Origin: Alkalicoccus urumqiensis
GTDB lineage: Bacteria > Bacillota > Bacilli > Bacillales > Salisediminibacteriaceae
DNA: 64,000 bases
Direction: 5' to 3'
Assembly (NCBI RefSeq): GCF_002993335.1
Contig: NZ_PVNS01000001.1
Span: 62,001 to 126,000 of the forward strand
In this document: positions 44,113 to 52,549 of the stretch, in pieces
Numbering within the stretch: position 1 is the first letter of the stretch
How the letters are laid out: each line of letters begins with the position of its first letter
The notes under the pieces: generated by a model
Database searches by the model: none
The model's input: only the letters and a program-made list of their open reading frames with translations
Told to the model about the DNA's origin: nothing
Made by a program: the position numbers and the translations under genes

Positions 44113-45536
44113 GAATTGGTATTATTGCTGAAGGCAGCTACCCCTACGTCCGCGGCGGTGTCTCCAGCTGGATTCATACGCTGATCAACAGCATGCCCGA
44201 TCAGGAATTTGTGCTGATCTCCATTATGCCGGACACATCACAGACGGAGGCAGATTACGTATATGAGCTCCCGGCCAACCTGACGGAAATCCGCACGTTC
44301 GGTCTTCTGCCGGAAAGACAGCGCCGGCGCCGGGTCAAGCCGCTCCGGGAAGATGAACAGGCCGCTTTAAAACGCTGGATCACATTCAAAGAAACAAATC
44401 CGGAAGCATTGACACTTATCGGAGAACGACTGCAGGACCCGCGCCGCTTTTTCCAGAGCAGAGCGTTTTATGATATCGTCCGCACCTGCTATCAGGATGA
44501 CGGAGGCTCGGGTTCCTTCAACAGCTTCCTCTGGATGTTCCGGAGCATGACAGAGCCTGTGATTCAGCTCCTGCAGCAGGACTTTCCCGACGTGGATCTG
44601 GTGCACGCGGTCTCCACCGGATACGCCGGACTCGCCGCATCCTACATGGCGGAATCCCGGGGTCTCCCCTTCATTCTGACCGAGCACGGCATTTATCCGC
44701 GTGAACGAGAAGAGGAAATTCTGCAGGCAAACTGGATTGCACCGGCATACAAAAAGCGGTGGGTCGACTTTTACTATCACCTCTCCAGACAGACCTACCA
44801 GGCGGCCGATTCTATTATTACGCTCTTTGAGCAGAGCCGCCAGCACCAGATTATGGCCGGCGCTCCGGAACACGCAGCACTCGTGATTCCAAACGGCGTC
44901 GACTACGAAACGCTCAGCTCCCTGCCCCGCAAAGCACCAGGGGAAGAGCCGTTTACGATCGGCGCCGTCATCCGGATGGTACCAATCAAAGACATCAAAA
45001 CGATGATCCACGCAGCACTCGTCCTGCGCGAACGCGGACGTTCCTTCCGCTGGATGATTATGGGGCCGCTCGAAGAGGATCCGGCCTATGCCGAAGACTG
45101 CATCGCCCTCGTTCAGCAGAACAACCTGGAGGAAAACGTCGTTTTCACCGGGAATGTGAATATTAAAGAATACCTTCCGGAAATCGATGTCGGCGTCCTA
45201 TCGAGTATCTCCGAAGGACAGCCGCTCGCCGTACTGGAGGGGATGGCTGCCGGCCTCCCGTTTGTGACGACCAACGTCGGAAGCTGCAGCGAGCTCATTA
45301 ACGGCATCGGAGAGGACCACTTCGGCCCCGCAGGATTCGTCGTTCCGCCGGTGGACCCGGAAGCAATGGCAGACCGGATCGAGTGGCTGATGGATAATCC
45401 GGTCGAACGCCTCCGTTTTGCCGGCAACGGCCAGCGCCGGATCGAAGCCTATTATCAGCTGCCGCAGGTAACCGGCGCGTACGAACATATGTACAAACAA
45501 AAAGGAGGGGTTTCCATTGGCCGGAGTCGGGTTTAG
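44109..45536 (+). CDS. pelF: PelF glycosyltransferase
   Basis: The 475-residue cytoplasmic GT4 (GT-B fold) enzyme has N-terminal IAEGSYPYVRGGVSSWIHTLI, typical of PelF, and the Glu-x7-Glu nucleotide-sugar motif SEGQPLAVLEGMAAGLPFVTT near residue 365. PelF polymerises UDP-GalNAc/GlcNAc into Pel. It starts at a GTG overlapping the stop of the deacetylase gene by four bases and overlaps pelG at its end. Confidence 0.95.
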   Translation: MRIGIIAEGSYPYVRGGVSSWIHTLINSMPDQEFVLISIMPDTSQTEADYVYELPANLTEIRTFGLLPERQRRRRVKPLREDEQAALKRWITFKETNPEALTLIGERLQDPRRFFQSRAFYDIVRTCYQDDGGSGSFNSFLWMFRSMTEPVIQLLQQDFPDVDLVHAVSTGYAGLAASYMAESRGLPFILTEHGIYPREREEEILQANWIAPAYKKRWVDFYYHLSRQTYQAADSIITLFEQSRQHQIMAGAPEHAALVIPNGVDYETLSSLPRKAPGEEPFTIGAVIRMVPIKDIKTMIHAALVLRERGRSFRWMIMGPLEEDPAYAEDCIALVQQNNLEENVVFTGNVNIKEYLPEIDVGVLSSISEGQPLAVLEGMAAGLPFVTTNVGSCSELINGIGEDHFGPAGFVVPPVDPEAMADRIEWLMDNPVERLRFAGNGQRRIEAYYQLPQVTGAYEHMYKQKGGVSIGRSRV

Positions 45537-46989
45537 ACTGCAGAAACTGTTTCAGGAAGACTATTTCTCCTCCAGACTGAAAGCCTACTTGTATGCCGGC
45601 CTCGTCACCGCCGGCCCGTGGCTGATCGTCATTTTAACCGTTGCCATTATCCGGTGGCTGTCGATGAATGTGCTGAATGCCCCATTTGAAGAGCGGACGC
45701 TGTTCAACCTGTCTGTCTCGTATGCGTTTATTTTTTCCCAGGTGGTCCTCGGGCTGCAGCAGCTCGTCGTAACGAGGTACCTTGCGGATAAGTTTTACGG
45801 GAAAGAATTCGATGATATTTTCCCAGCGTTTCTAGGCATGACGAAAGTGACACTCGCCGCTGCCTTTGCGCTCTGGCTTGTCTTCACGATTGCCACACCG
45901 CTCAACTTTTTGTACAGCGTCGTCCTCTTCCTTCTGTTTGCGGCGATTAATATTATCTGGGTGCTCTTCCTGTTTCTCAGTGCCGCGAAGTTTTACCAGG
46001 CGGTGGCGTACAGCTTTCTCGGCGGCGGGCTTCTCGCGGTCGGCAGCGTGTTTCTCGTCGGACGGTTTGCCGACACGCTTCTTACCGTCGGCTTCACACA
46101 CAGCTTCTGGCTTCTGTCCGGGTTTACGTTCGGAATTCTAGTCACGCTGTTCGGACTGCTTTTCGCCCTGTTTGCAACGTTCCCATCGAAAAAAACAACC
46201 GGCCAGTTCAGCTACTTCAGCTACTTTGACCGGTACCCGGCGCTCTTCTGGATCGGTATTCTATATAATACCGGCATCTGGGTGTGCAACTGGGTCATCT
46301 GGTTCGGCGAAGGCCGGGAAATAATCGGGTCGTCGTTTATGTATAACTCCGTCTATGATACGTCCGTTTTCTGGGCGTACCTGACGATTATTCCAGCGCT
46401 GATACTGTTCGTTGTTTCTGTCGAAACGCGGTTTTATGAGCGGTACCGGGTATTTTACGGCTTCATTAATTACGGGGGAACGTTGTCGCAGATCGCTTCT
46501 GCTATGCAGCGCATGACGAAGGTGCTCCGGGAGGAAATGGAGCGTCTGATGCGGAGTCAGGGGCTTATCACGTTCCTGTTTATTCTTTTCTCCCCGCTCA
46601 TCATCGCCTGGATGGGCATCAGCGGACCGATTGAATCGATTTTCCGCCTCACCGCGATCGGGGCATTCTCCAACGTGATGGTGCTCGTCATCACCCTGCT
46701 GCTTCTGTACTTCGAGGATCAGAAGGGCGCTGTCTGGACGGCAGCACTGTTTTTCACCGCCAACCTGTCGCTGACGCTCTTCCTGCTTCCGATGGGCATG
46801 CAGTGGTACGGTGTCAGCTTTGCCGCAGGCGCCACGCTGACATTCATGTTCGCTGCCGGGCGGTTAATCTACTTCCTCAAATCGGCGGACTATTTCTCCT
46901 TCTGCCCGGCCGAATACGGCTATCTGGCACGGGGAACCCACTTTTTTACCGGAATCGGTGAGCGGCTGAATAAAGTCGTCCGCTGGTAG
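45517..46989 (+). CDS. pelG: PelG membrane transporter
   Basis: The 490-residue polytopic protein of about 12 membrane spans belongs to the PelG family, a MOP-flippase relative. The N-terminal AGVGFRLQKLFQEDYFSSRLKAYLYAG is characteristic. With PelD, PelE and PelF it forms the inner-membrane synthase and export complex. It starts at a TTG behind AAAGGAGGGG inside the end of pelF, so it is translationally coupled. It is the last gene of the operon; there is no pelB or pelC, as expected without an outer membrane. Confidence 0.95.
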   Translation: MAGVGFRLQKLFQEDYFSSRLKAYLYAGLVTAGPWLIVILTVAIIRWLSMNVLNAPFEERTLFNLSVSYAFIFSQVVLGLQQLVVTRYLADKFYGKEFDDIFPAFLGMTKVTLAAAFALWLVFTIATPLNFLYSVVLFLLFAAINIIWVLFLFLSAAKFYQAVAYSFLGGGLLAVGSVFLVGRFADTLLTVGFTHSFWLLSGFTFGILVTLFGLLFALFATFPSKKTTGQFSYFSYFDRYPALFWIGILYNTGIWVCNWVIWFGEGREIIGSSFMYNSVYDTSVFWAYLTIIPALILFVVSVETRFYERYRVFYGFINYGGTLSQIASAMQRMTKVLREEMERLMRSQGLITFLFILFSPLIIAWMGISGPIESIFRLTAIGAFSNVMVLVITLLLLYFEDQKGAVWTAALFFTANLSLTLFLLPMGMQWYGVSFAAGATLTFMFAAGRLIYFLKSADYFSFCPAEYGYLARGTHFFTGIGERLNKVVRW

Positions 46990-46999
46990 ACGGCCAGGA

Positions 47000-47042
47000 C
47001 AAAAAAACGCTTCCGTGGACAGTGTCCCGGAAGCGTTTTTCT
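47000..47042. terminator. Bidirectional terminator after pelG
   Basis: AAAAAACGCTTCCG and CGGAAGCGTTTTTC form a stem with A and T runs on either side. Confidence 0.93.
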
Positions 47043-47712
47043 ATGAAGCGGAAGACGGCTGTTTTCTGCGGAAAAGCAGCCAGGTGACAGCGAACGCTGC
47101 TGCAGCCAGCAGCTCCAGGTTCCAGAAGTACCACGGGTGCGCTGCAGCAACCAAGTACAGCGATGCCTCCGGCGGCGGTGTCTGTAAAAACATATAGTTG
47201 CTTTGAAACAGCCAATTCGCTCCGGCTGCCAGAAGCGCCGCAGCCTGAAGCAGCAGAAACGCATACAGTGCATCTTTTTTATCCGGATACCACCGGAAAA
47301 CACGGAGTACATAATAAAGAGCGGCGTAAATCGCCGTATGCTGCACGAAAAAACGGAAGTAATCCGGGTGCGGGAATGCCTGATCCGGAACCGGCGTCAC
47401 AAAGGCCAGAAGCACAGGAAAAAATACGAAAAAAGGAAGCAGCCGACCGGGCGCTGCTGCTGGAAACAATAAAAGAAACGCAGCTCCGAGTGAGGTAAGA
47501 GAGCACAGCTCGAGTGGCAGATGCGACGAAAAGCTCCACCTGCCTTCTATTACTGCAAGCATCTGATAGACTCCTTCACTTCCAAGGAGCACAGCTGCAA
47601 GTGTGTAACGGACATACGAATGTCCACGGGACGGGAGAGCGAGCATAAACAGAGCAAGTCCCAGAAACGAAACGGCGAGTGTCGCCAGGTGAAGGGAAGA
47701 AAAAGGGGTCAT
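47041..47712 (-). CDS. YwaF-like (TIGR02206 type) membrane protein
   Basis: The 223-residue protein has about seven membrane spans. The pattern SSHLPLELCSLTSLGA, FVQHTAIYAALYYVL and SNYMFLQTPPPEASLY is that of the YwaF/TIGR02206 family, related to TMEM164. Function unknown to me. RBS is GGGAGG. It shares a terminator with pelG. Confidence 0.8.
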   Translation of the reverse strand: MTPFSSLHLATLAVSFLGLALFMLALPSRGHSYVRYTLAAVLLGSEGVYQMLAVIEGRWSFSSHLPLELCSLTSLGAAFLLLFPAAAPGRLLPFFVFFPVLLAFVTPVPDQAFPHPDYFRFFVQHTAIYAALYYVLRVFRWYPDKKDALYAFLLLQAAALLAAGANWLFQSNYMFLQTPPPEASLYLVAAAHPWYFWNLELLAAAAFAVTWLLFRRKQPSSAS

Positions 47713-47746
47713 GACCAGCCTCCCGTGCCGACAGCACCTGCCGGTT

Positions 47747-48241
47747 TTAAAGTGTTCGTGCCATTACTTCTCTTTCTTCCCTTTCCACCTCCGCAAATCC
47801 TTTTTTCTGAAACATTTTCCGGATCCGTTCATCGTGATTCGGCTTCGGCGTCACGTATTTCGGCATGACGCCGACACAGCATATTTCCATATAGTCGAGG
47901 GAATCGAGGATTTCCTCCAGAAAGCGGGTGCCGTACCCTTTCCCCTGATGTTCCAAACAGATCTCAAAGTGCTGCATGACAGCGACCAGCCCGTGTGTAT
48001 GGCTGTCTGCGTAAGTGTGCTCGAGTGTGCCGATCGTATTCTCCACATCAAGTGACAGATCTTTGGCCGCTTCCTGTACTTCTTCCCATGTATGGCGCCG
48101 TGTATTAAATAAAAAAACCGTTGCCCGGCCGAGGTAATGATCCTCCTCTTTTCCAGCTTCCCTCCACTCCAGATCGAGCTCTACATACCCTTTTTCCGGG
48201 TGCCTTGTCGTATGTCCATGCATCCAGACAACGTCATTCAT
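47747..48241 (-). CDS. GNAT-family acetyltransferase
   Basis: The 164-residue protein has the acetyl-CoA loop EHQGKGYGTRFLEEIL at about 105-120. The N-terminal half is not closely recognisable, so the substrate is unknown. The ATG at 48241 has AAAGGAG upstream. Confidence 0.7.
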   Translation of the reverse strand: MNDVVWMHGHTTRHPEKGYVELDLEWREAGKEEDHYLGRATVFLFNTRRHTWEEVQEAAKDLSLDVENTIGTLEHTYADSHTHGLVAVMQHFEICLEHQGKGYGTRFLEEILDSLDYMEICCVGVMPKYVTPKPNHDERIRKMFQKKGFAEVEREEREVMARTL

Positions 48242-48349
48242 GTCACATTCTCCTTTCAATCAGTAGGTATAATAATCGTGATTTATTCCATTTATCCCCT
48301 TTACCTGCTATACTATTTTTACCATTCAGATGGCGCAGGAGGTGCAGGC

Positions 48350-49090
48350 ATGTACGAAGAACTCATTGATACCCCATTTTTCCAGGGCTCCCTCCCCGAA
48401 AAAGAGCGGGACAGGCTGGAAGGGCTCGCCCGGAAACGAACGTACTTAAAAGGACAGGCCCTTTACTTTGAAGGGGACCCCGGTGACCGGATGTACATCG
48501 TGCAGCAGGGCGTGCTGAAGATTTTCCGGGAACATCACGGCCAGCAGATTGTTCTCGGCCACCAGTTCCCCGGCCAGGCCATCGGCGAGCTGGAAATGTT
48601 TCATTATGAAAAACGCCGGACCGCCGGAGTTGCCGTTCTCGAAGAGGCTGTACTCTGGAGCATCGACCGGCCTGTTATGCAGCGGCTCGCCTCCCTCTAT
48701 CCCGATCTTTTGTACAAAACCATCTACATATTGAGCGAACGCCTCACACAGGCCGACAGGAAACTGGAGTATCTCGCCTTTCTTGATGTCAAAGTCCGTG
48801 CAGCAAACCTTCTGCTGGACCTTGCCGCCAATAAAGGGCGGGCCGTGAAAAAAGGTGTCCAGATCGACTGGAAAATCACCCAGCAGCATGCAGCGGATAT
48901 GATCGGTGCATCCAGGGAATCCATGGCCCGCTGTCTTCAGGATATGCAGAAAGAAGCCATGATTCAGCTGCAGGGGCGTACAATTCTCATTACCGATATG
49001 CCTGCGTTGGAGCAGATGACCGCAGCTGCCTCCACACTGCCGAGAGACTGGCACCTGACGGATGCATACAGTAATGGAAATAAACGATGA
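48350..49090 (+). CDS. Crp/Fnr family transcription regulator
   Basis: The 246-residue protein has an N-terminal cyclic-nucleotide-type beta-barrel (about 10-125; LYFEGDPGDRMYIVQQGVLKIF and IGELEMFHYEKRRT), a long dimer helix (about 130-150), and a winged helix-turn-helix (QQHAADMIGASRESMARCLQDM, about 190-212). The iron-sulphur cysteines of Fnr are absent. The effector is unknown. A perfect TGTGA-N6-TCACA site lies 43 bases after its stop. The ATG at 48350 follows AGGAGG. Confidence 0.9.
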   Translation: MYEELIDTPFFQGSLPEKERDRLEGLARKRTYLKGQALYFEGDPGDRMYIVQQGVLKIFREHHGQQIVLGHQFPGQAIGELEMFHYEKRRTAGVAVLEEAVLWSIDRPVMQRLASLYPDLLYKTIYILSERLTQADRKLEYLAFLDVKVRAANLLLDLAANKGRAVKKGVQIDWKITQQHAADMIGASRESMARCLQDMQKEAMIQLQGRTILITDMPALEQMTAAASTLPRDWHLTDAYSNGNKR

Positions 49091-49133
49091 TTCTAAATAT
49101 ATGTTTACTGTACCGATTCTCAACTTTTGTTTC

Positions 49134-49149
49134 TGTGACAGCCGTCACA
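49134..49149. promoter_or_regulatory. Perfect Crp/Fnr-type operator
   Basis: TGTGA-CAGCCG-TCACA matches the Crp and B. subtilis Fnr consensus exactly. It lies between the Crp/Fnr gene and a lipoprotein gene whose start is about 157 bases downstream. Confidence 0.7.
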
Positions 49150-49305
49150 TTTTGCACGGGACTTTTTTCTTTACTTTTGTAAGTAAGATACTTTTTCCTG
49201 CATTGATATAGAAGCAATTTGAGGAGTAATCCCGTTAGCAATAATATGTTTTCTTTATGGACACATGTTTAATTCCAGCACTGCAAAAACCTTCAGGAGG
49301 TATAT

Positions 49306-49692
49306 ATGAAGAAAATGACGTCGATGTATGTAACGATTCTATTCTTCTTTTCAGCCGCCTGCAGTCACAGCGGCCTGTCGACATACAATGACATGATGGC
49401 AGAAAGTGACGAGGAATTTACGTATCAGCCCCTGCTCGCCGAAACGGAGGGCCATTATTCCACGTATGCGGTCGTAAAAACCGAGCAAGAAGTAAGAGAT
49501 ATGAAAGAAGCTTTTCAAAACCCTTTAGTTGAGACTTCAATCACCTCTCAAGAAAATGATGTGGAGGACATTAAATACGGGGGATTGAATGTCTCTCACC
49601 TGCCGTCCTATTATGTATTTGATACCGAAACGCTCCTCTTTGAGACACATGACAAAGAGGAATTTCTCTCCTATCTGGAGGAACTGGAGTAG
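49306..49692 (+). CDS. Small lipoprotein of unknown function
   Basis: The 128-residue protein has a lipoprotein signal (LFFFSAACSH; lipidated Cys near residue 19) and a short acidic alpha/beta domain ending in FETHDKEEFLSYLEELE. I do not recognise the family. RBS is AGGAGG. The upstream region contains the Crp/Fnr-type operator. Confidence 0.75.
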   Translation: MKKMTSMYVTILFFFSAACSHSGLSTYNDMMAESDEEFTYQPLLAETEGHYSTYAVVKTEQEVRDMKEAFQNPLVETSITSQENDVEDIKYGGLNVSHLPSYYVFDTETLLFETHDKEEFLSYLEELE

Positions 49693-49732
49693 TTTTTTCA
49701 CTGCACTAAGTGCTGCAGCTTTTTCTCCGAAA

Positions 49733-49768
49733 AAAAGAGGCAGAAGCCTGATCGGCTTCTGCGGGATA
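49733..49768 (-). terminator. Terminator of the 42-residue protein gene
   Basis: CGCAGAAGCC / GGCTTCTGC with a short loop is followed by a T-run on the minus strand. A-rich flanks may let it serve the lipoprotein gene too. Confidence 0.85.
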
Positions 49769-49776
49769 TGTAATCA

Positions 49777-49905
49777 TCATTTTTGATTGTTTTCTTCCAT
49801 CCACGTTGTCATCAGCTGGATCATGTCCTGGACACTTACATCATCGGACTGCTCTGCGTGCTCTTTCGCAGCCTGCAGCAGTGAAGCAACATCCTTATCA
49901 TCCAT
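49777..49905 (-). CDS. Small acidic protein, 42 residues
   Basis: This short frame runs from ATG at 49903-49905 to TGA at 49777-49779. It begins MDDKDVASLLQAAKEHAEQ and ends TTWMEENNQK. It is entirely helical in appearance and acidic. A strong GGAGGAGAAAGG lies directly upstream and a good terminator directly downstream, which is why I call it a gene. Function unknown. Confidence 0.65.
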   Translation of the reverse strand: MDDKDVASLLQAAKEHAEQSDDVSVQDMIQLMTTWMEENNQK

Positions 49906-50310
49906 ATGCCTTTCTCCTCCTCCCTGATTTATAGGACCATTATTGATATTATCCTAGCACAGGAAAAGCGCAGATGATGTAGAACGGTGTCGAATAGACA
50001 AGTTCTTCTTTGATTGGTTCTTCTCGGTCAGAGGTTCATTAGATAGGTTACCGCCTGAGCCGGTCGTCTCATAGCTTCAGCCGGTTTCGTAGCGGTGTTC
50101 GTTCAAGACGTGGCAGTGTTTCGGTGCACCGTTGCGGTCTTTGACGCCAGTGTGGCGATCTTTTGCTCCCGCATGGCGGTCTCTTCGTGGTATGGCGGTC
50201 TTTTTCCTTCCCGTGGCGGTCTGACACGCTCGTGTGGCGATCTTGAACACTGCCGCTGCGATCCTGGATCCTCTGCAGTACTTCTCCGATCCCGGCGCTT
50301 CTGTAATTAT
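49906..50310. other. Gene-free stretch with the second tandem array
   Basis: No gene is supported. Most of it is the 21-bp repeat array; the plus-strand frame through it is a by-product of the repeat and has no ribosome binding site. Confidence 0.55.
50090..50265. repeat. Degenerate 21-bp tandem repeat, about nine copies
   Basis: The core GCGGTC/GCGATC or a variant starts at 50092, 50113, 50134, 50155, 50176, 50195, 50216, 50237 and 50259. Steps are 21 bp except one of 19 and one of 22. A consensus unit such as TCCCGCATGGCGGTCTCTTC resembles the unit at 490-665 (TCCCATAACGGCGGTCTGG), so both belong to one repeat family. Confidence 0.75.
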
Positions 50311-50344
50311 AAAAAAATCTGCCGGAATATCCGGCAGATTTTTT
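50311..50344. terminator. Terminator of the siderophore-type ATPase gene
   Basis: AAAAATCTGCCGG / CCGGCAGATTTTT hairpin with four-base loop and T-runs on both strands. Confidence 0.93.
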
Positions 50345-50371
50345 AAGAAGAAGTTGGCAGGCAGAGGGGTA

Positions 50372-51253
50372 TCAGGAAGTGGAAAGACGCTGCGGCGCTG
50401 TTTTGGTCCGCAGGTTTGAAGCGGTCTCCGCTTTGGTCAAAGGCGTTACTTTCTCTTCCTTGTCCGGATTTTTCATGACATTGTAGGTCATACAGACAGG
50501 CTTTCCGGTCCATGGATCCTCCGTTACAAGTGCTTCAATCTGGAACACTTCACGGAGCGCCTCCTGGGAGATGACACATTCCGGGCAGTCCTGGTAGCAG
50601 ATCGAGCCCTGCCGCATGGCAATGATATAGTCCGAAAAACGGGACGCATGATTTAAATCGTGCAGCACCATGACGATCGTCCTGCCGTGCTCGCGGTTCA
50701 GCCGCTCCAGAAGCTCCAGCACCTCCATCTGATGAGCCATATCCAGATACGTCGTCGGCTCATCGAGCAGGAGAAGGTCGGTCTCCTGCGCAAGGGCCAT
50801 CGCAATCCAGGCACGCTGGCGCTGGCCGCCGGAGAGGGCATCCACCGGACGGTCGGCAAGCTCCGTCAGCTGCGTGTCAAACAGGGCCCGTTCAATCGCT
50901 TCATCGTCCTCTTTGCGGCGGCCCATAAACCGGCGCTGGTGCGGATAGCGGCCGTAGGCGACGAGCTCTTTTACCGTCATCGCTCCGGGAAGATCCGGCG
51001 ACTGGGACAGCAGCGCCATCTCTTTCGCCACATCTTTCGACTTCATCTGGTGTATATCTTTCCCGTTTAAATACGCGGTCCCCTGTGCCGGACGCATAAT
51101 TCTGGAGATCGTTTTTAACAGCGTTGATTTCCCGCAGCCGTTCGGGCCGATGATTGAGGTGATCTGCCCTTCCGGTATTGAAACGGATAAGTCTTCAATA
51201 ATATTGTGATTGTCATACCCTACGTTTAGATGCTCTGCCTGCAGATGACTCAT
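50372..51253 (-). CDS. Iron-siderophore ABC transporter ATPase (FecE/FhuC type)
   Basis: The 293-residue ATPase has Walker A GPNGCGKSTLLK (about 37-48), the iron-uptake-type signature ALSGGQRQRAWIAMALAQ and Walker B LLLLDEPTTYLD, as in FecE/FhuC/YusV. No permease or binding protein is nearby, so it probably energises siderophore systems encoded elsewhere, as YusV does in B. subtilis. A Fur box lies 27 bases upstream of the start. The ATG at 51253 has AAGGAGTG upstream. A C-terminal extension of about 30 residues is unusual. Confidence 0.92.
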   Translation of the reverse strand: MSHLQAEHLNVGYDNHNIIEDLSVSIPEGQITSIIGPNGCGKSTLLKTISRIMRPAQGTAYLNGKDIHQMKSKDVAKEMALLSQSPDLPGAMTVKELVAYGRYPHQRRFMGRRKEDDEAIERALFDTQLTELADRPVDALSGGQRQRAWIAMALAQETDLLLLDEPTTYLDMAHQMEVLELLERLNREHGRTIVMVLHDLNHASRFSDYIIAMRQGSICYQDCPECVISQEALREVFQIEALVTEDPWTGKPVCMTYNVMKNPDKEEKVTPLTKAETASNLRTKTAPQRLSTS

Positions 51254-51279
51254 GAAGACACTCCTCTTTTCCTTCGAAC

Positions 51280-51294
51280 TGAAAATCATTATCA
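51280..51294. promoter_or_regulatory. Fur box of the siderophore ATPase gene
   Basis: TGAAAATCATTATCA matches the 7-1-7 Fur consensus TGATAATNATTATCA at all but one position. Confidence 0.88.
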
Positions 51295-51309
51295 ATCACT
51301 AGTATACAA

Positions 51310-51323
51310 TGAGAATATTCTCA
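51310..51323. promoter_or_regulatory. Perfect 14-bp palindrome next to the Fur box
   Basis: TGAGAATATTCTCA lies 16 bases from the Fur box and resembles a second, half-spaced Fur or related operator. Confidence 0.5.
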
Positions 51324-52008
51324 ATACAAGCACTCATGTAAAATCAAGCCGTTCGTCGGAGAAATAGTTGTCTGACTGCGGCTCCGCTGAAAACAGTTCC
51401 CCGCTGCCTGCCAAGAGTTTCCGGCGTGCAGGCCGGCAGTGAAAATCTCTCTTTCCGGCATTACCAGCACAAAATAAACCAGGCAGAAACCGCCTGGTCT
51501 TAAAAGAAAAGAGAGGTCTATTGAAGAGGTTCCCGCTTTCTGCCTGCACCTGCAGCCGTACGCGTTCCGGAGGGAACGGGCTCAACTAATTCCTTCCTCC
51601 TTCCGTCTGAAGGAATGGATTTTCGCCTCGTTCGGATCCTCCCGGAGTCGACGGCCTCCGGTTTCGGCAGAGGAAAGAAGTGCTTTGACTAGCAGGTTGT
51701 TTCTTCTACCGTAAAAGCATTTTTTCGTTTGCATATTTACTATCCGCTATCCAGTTTATCCATCTATTCTCCAGATCGAAGCTTCCGTCTTTCTAAACGT
51801 AATACTGTGCTTCGGAGCGTTCGGCAGAGACGCCGGTGGGATTTGCTCTTTGTTTGAAGACAAGCCCACGGCAAGCTTCTGCCGAAAAGCGGAGAAGCTC
51901 CATTAACAAAAACAAGCGGCACATAGAACAGAACGTTGACATGCTATAACCCTTGCCATTCCTGCTCGGAAGAGGCTTCGAATTTTATACTTTCTTGTAC
52001 TTCAAAAA
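51324..52008. other. Gene-free stretch with inverted repeats
   Basis: No gene is supported. It contains a terminator-like hairpin at 51478-51500 (ACCAGGC / GCCTGGT), a longer imperfect inverted repeat at 51820-51886 (TTCGGCAGA / TCTGCCGAA with inner CCGGTGGG / CCCACGG), and a copy of the short sequence shared with 24173 at 51975. It resembles intergenic repeat DNA of bacilli, but I cannot name the family. Confidence 0.5.
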
Positions 52009-52036
52009 AGCCGGGAGAAAGATTCTCCCGGCTGCG
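52009..52036 (-). terminator. Terminator of the ferritin operon
   Basis: AGCCGGGAGAA / TTCTCCCGGCT with a three-base loop and a T-run on the minus strand. Confidence 0.92.
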
Positions 52037-52041
52037 CTAGA

Positions 52042-52545
52042 TTATTCCCCCGGTTTAAATGACCGGCCGGCAAGCTCCCGGTCGAGCATTTCAAGCGCGT
52101 GGCTGTCGGACTCCATCCGCTTCACGCGCTGGATCAGCGTGTCAAACGAGGCTTCCTCTTCCACCTGCTCATCAATAAACCAGTTTAAAAATGTCATTGT
52201 TGCGTGCTCGCGCTCGTCCAGCGCAATGTCTGCAAGCTGGTAGATCCGCTTTGTCACTTCTTTTTCATGGTGCAGCGAATCTTCAAACGTCTGCTGAATG
52301 CCGGAAAATGTATTCGAAGGCTCCGGCATACCCTTAATGACGGCACGTTCTCCCATGTCATTGATAAAGTCATAAAACTTCATGGCGTGGAAGCGCTCTT
52401 CCTCCGCCTGCACGAGAAAGAAATTTGCAAAACCGTCCAGGCTCTCTGCGGAACAGTAGGCAGCGGTTGCTAAATAGACGTGGGCGGAATAAAATTCGTA
52501 GTTCATCTGCTCGTTCAATGCATCTGTCAACTTCTGACTCAGCAT
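52042..52545 (-). CDS. ftnA: Ferritin
   Basis: The 167-residue non-haem ferritin stores iron as a 24-subunit shell. The four-helix ferroxidase residues are visible: Glu in MNYEFYSAHVYLA (about 17), Glu-x-x-His in QAEEERFHAMKFYDF (about 50-53), and Glu in HEKEVTKRIYQL (about 94). It is the last gene of a minus-strand run that begins with a nitroreductase below Fur boxes. It starts five bases after the methyltransferase stop. Confidence 0.95.
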   Translation of the reverse strand: MLSQKLTDALNEQMNYEFYSAHVYLATAAYCSAESLDGFANFFLVQAEEERFHAMKFYDFINDMGERAVIKGMPEPSNTFSGIQQTFEDSLHHEKEVTKRIYQLADIALDEREHATMTFLNWFIDEQVEEEASFDTLIQRVKRMESDSHALEMLDRELAGRSFKPGE

Positions 52546-52549
52546 GCAA

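Noticed and set aside
48350-49090. True oxygen-sensing Fnr
   Set aside because: The cysteine cluster needed for an iron-sulphur centre is absent.
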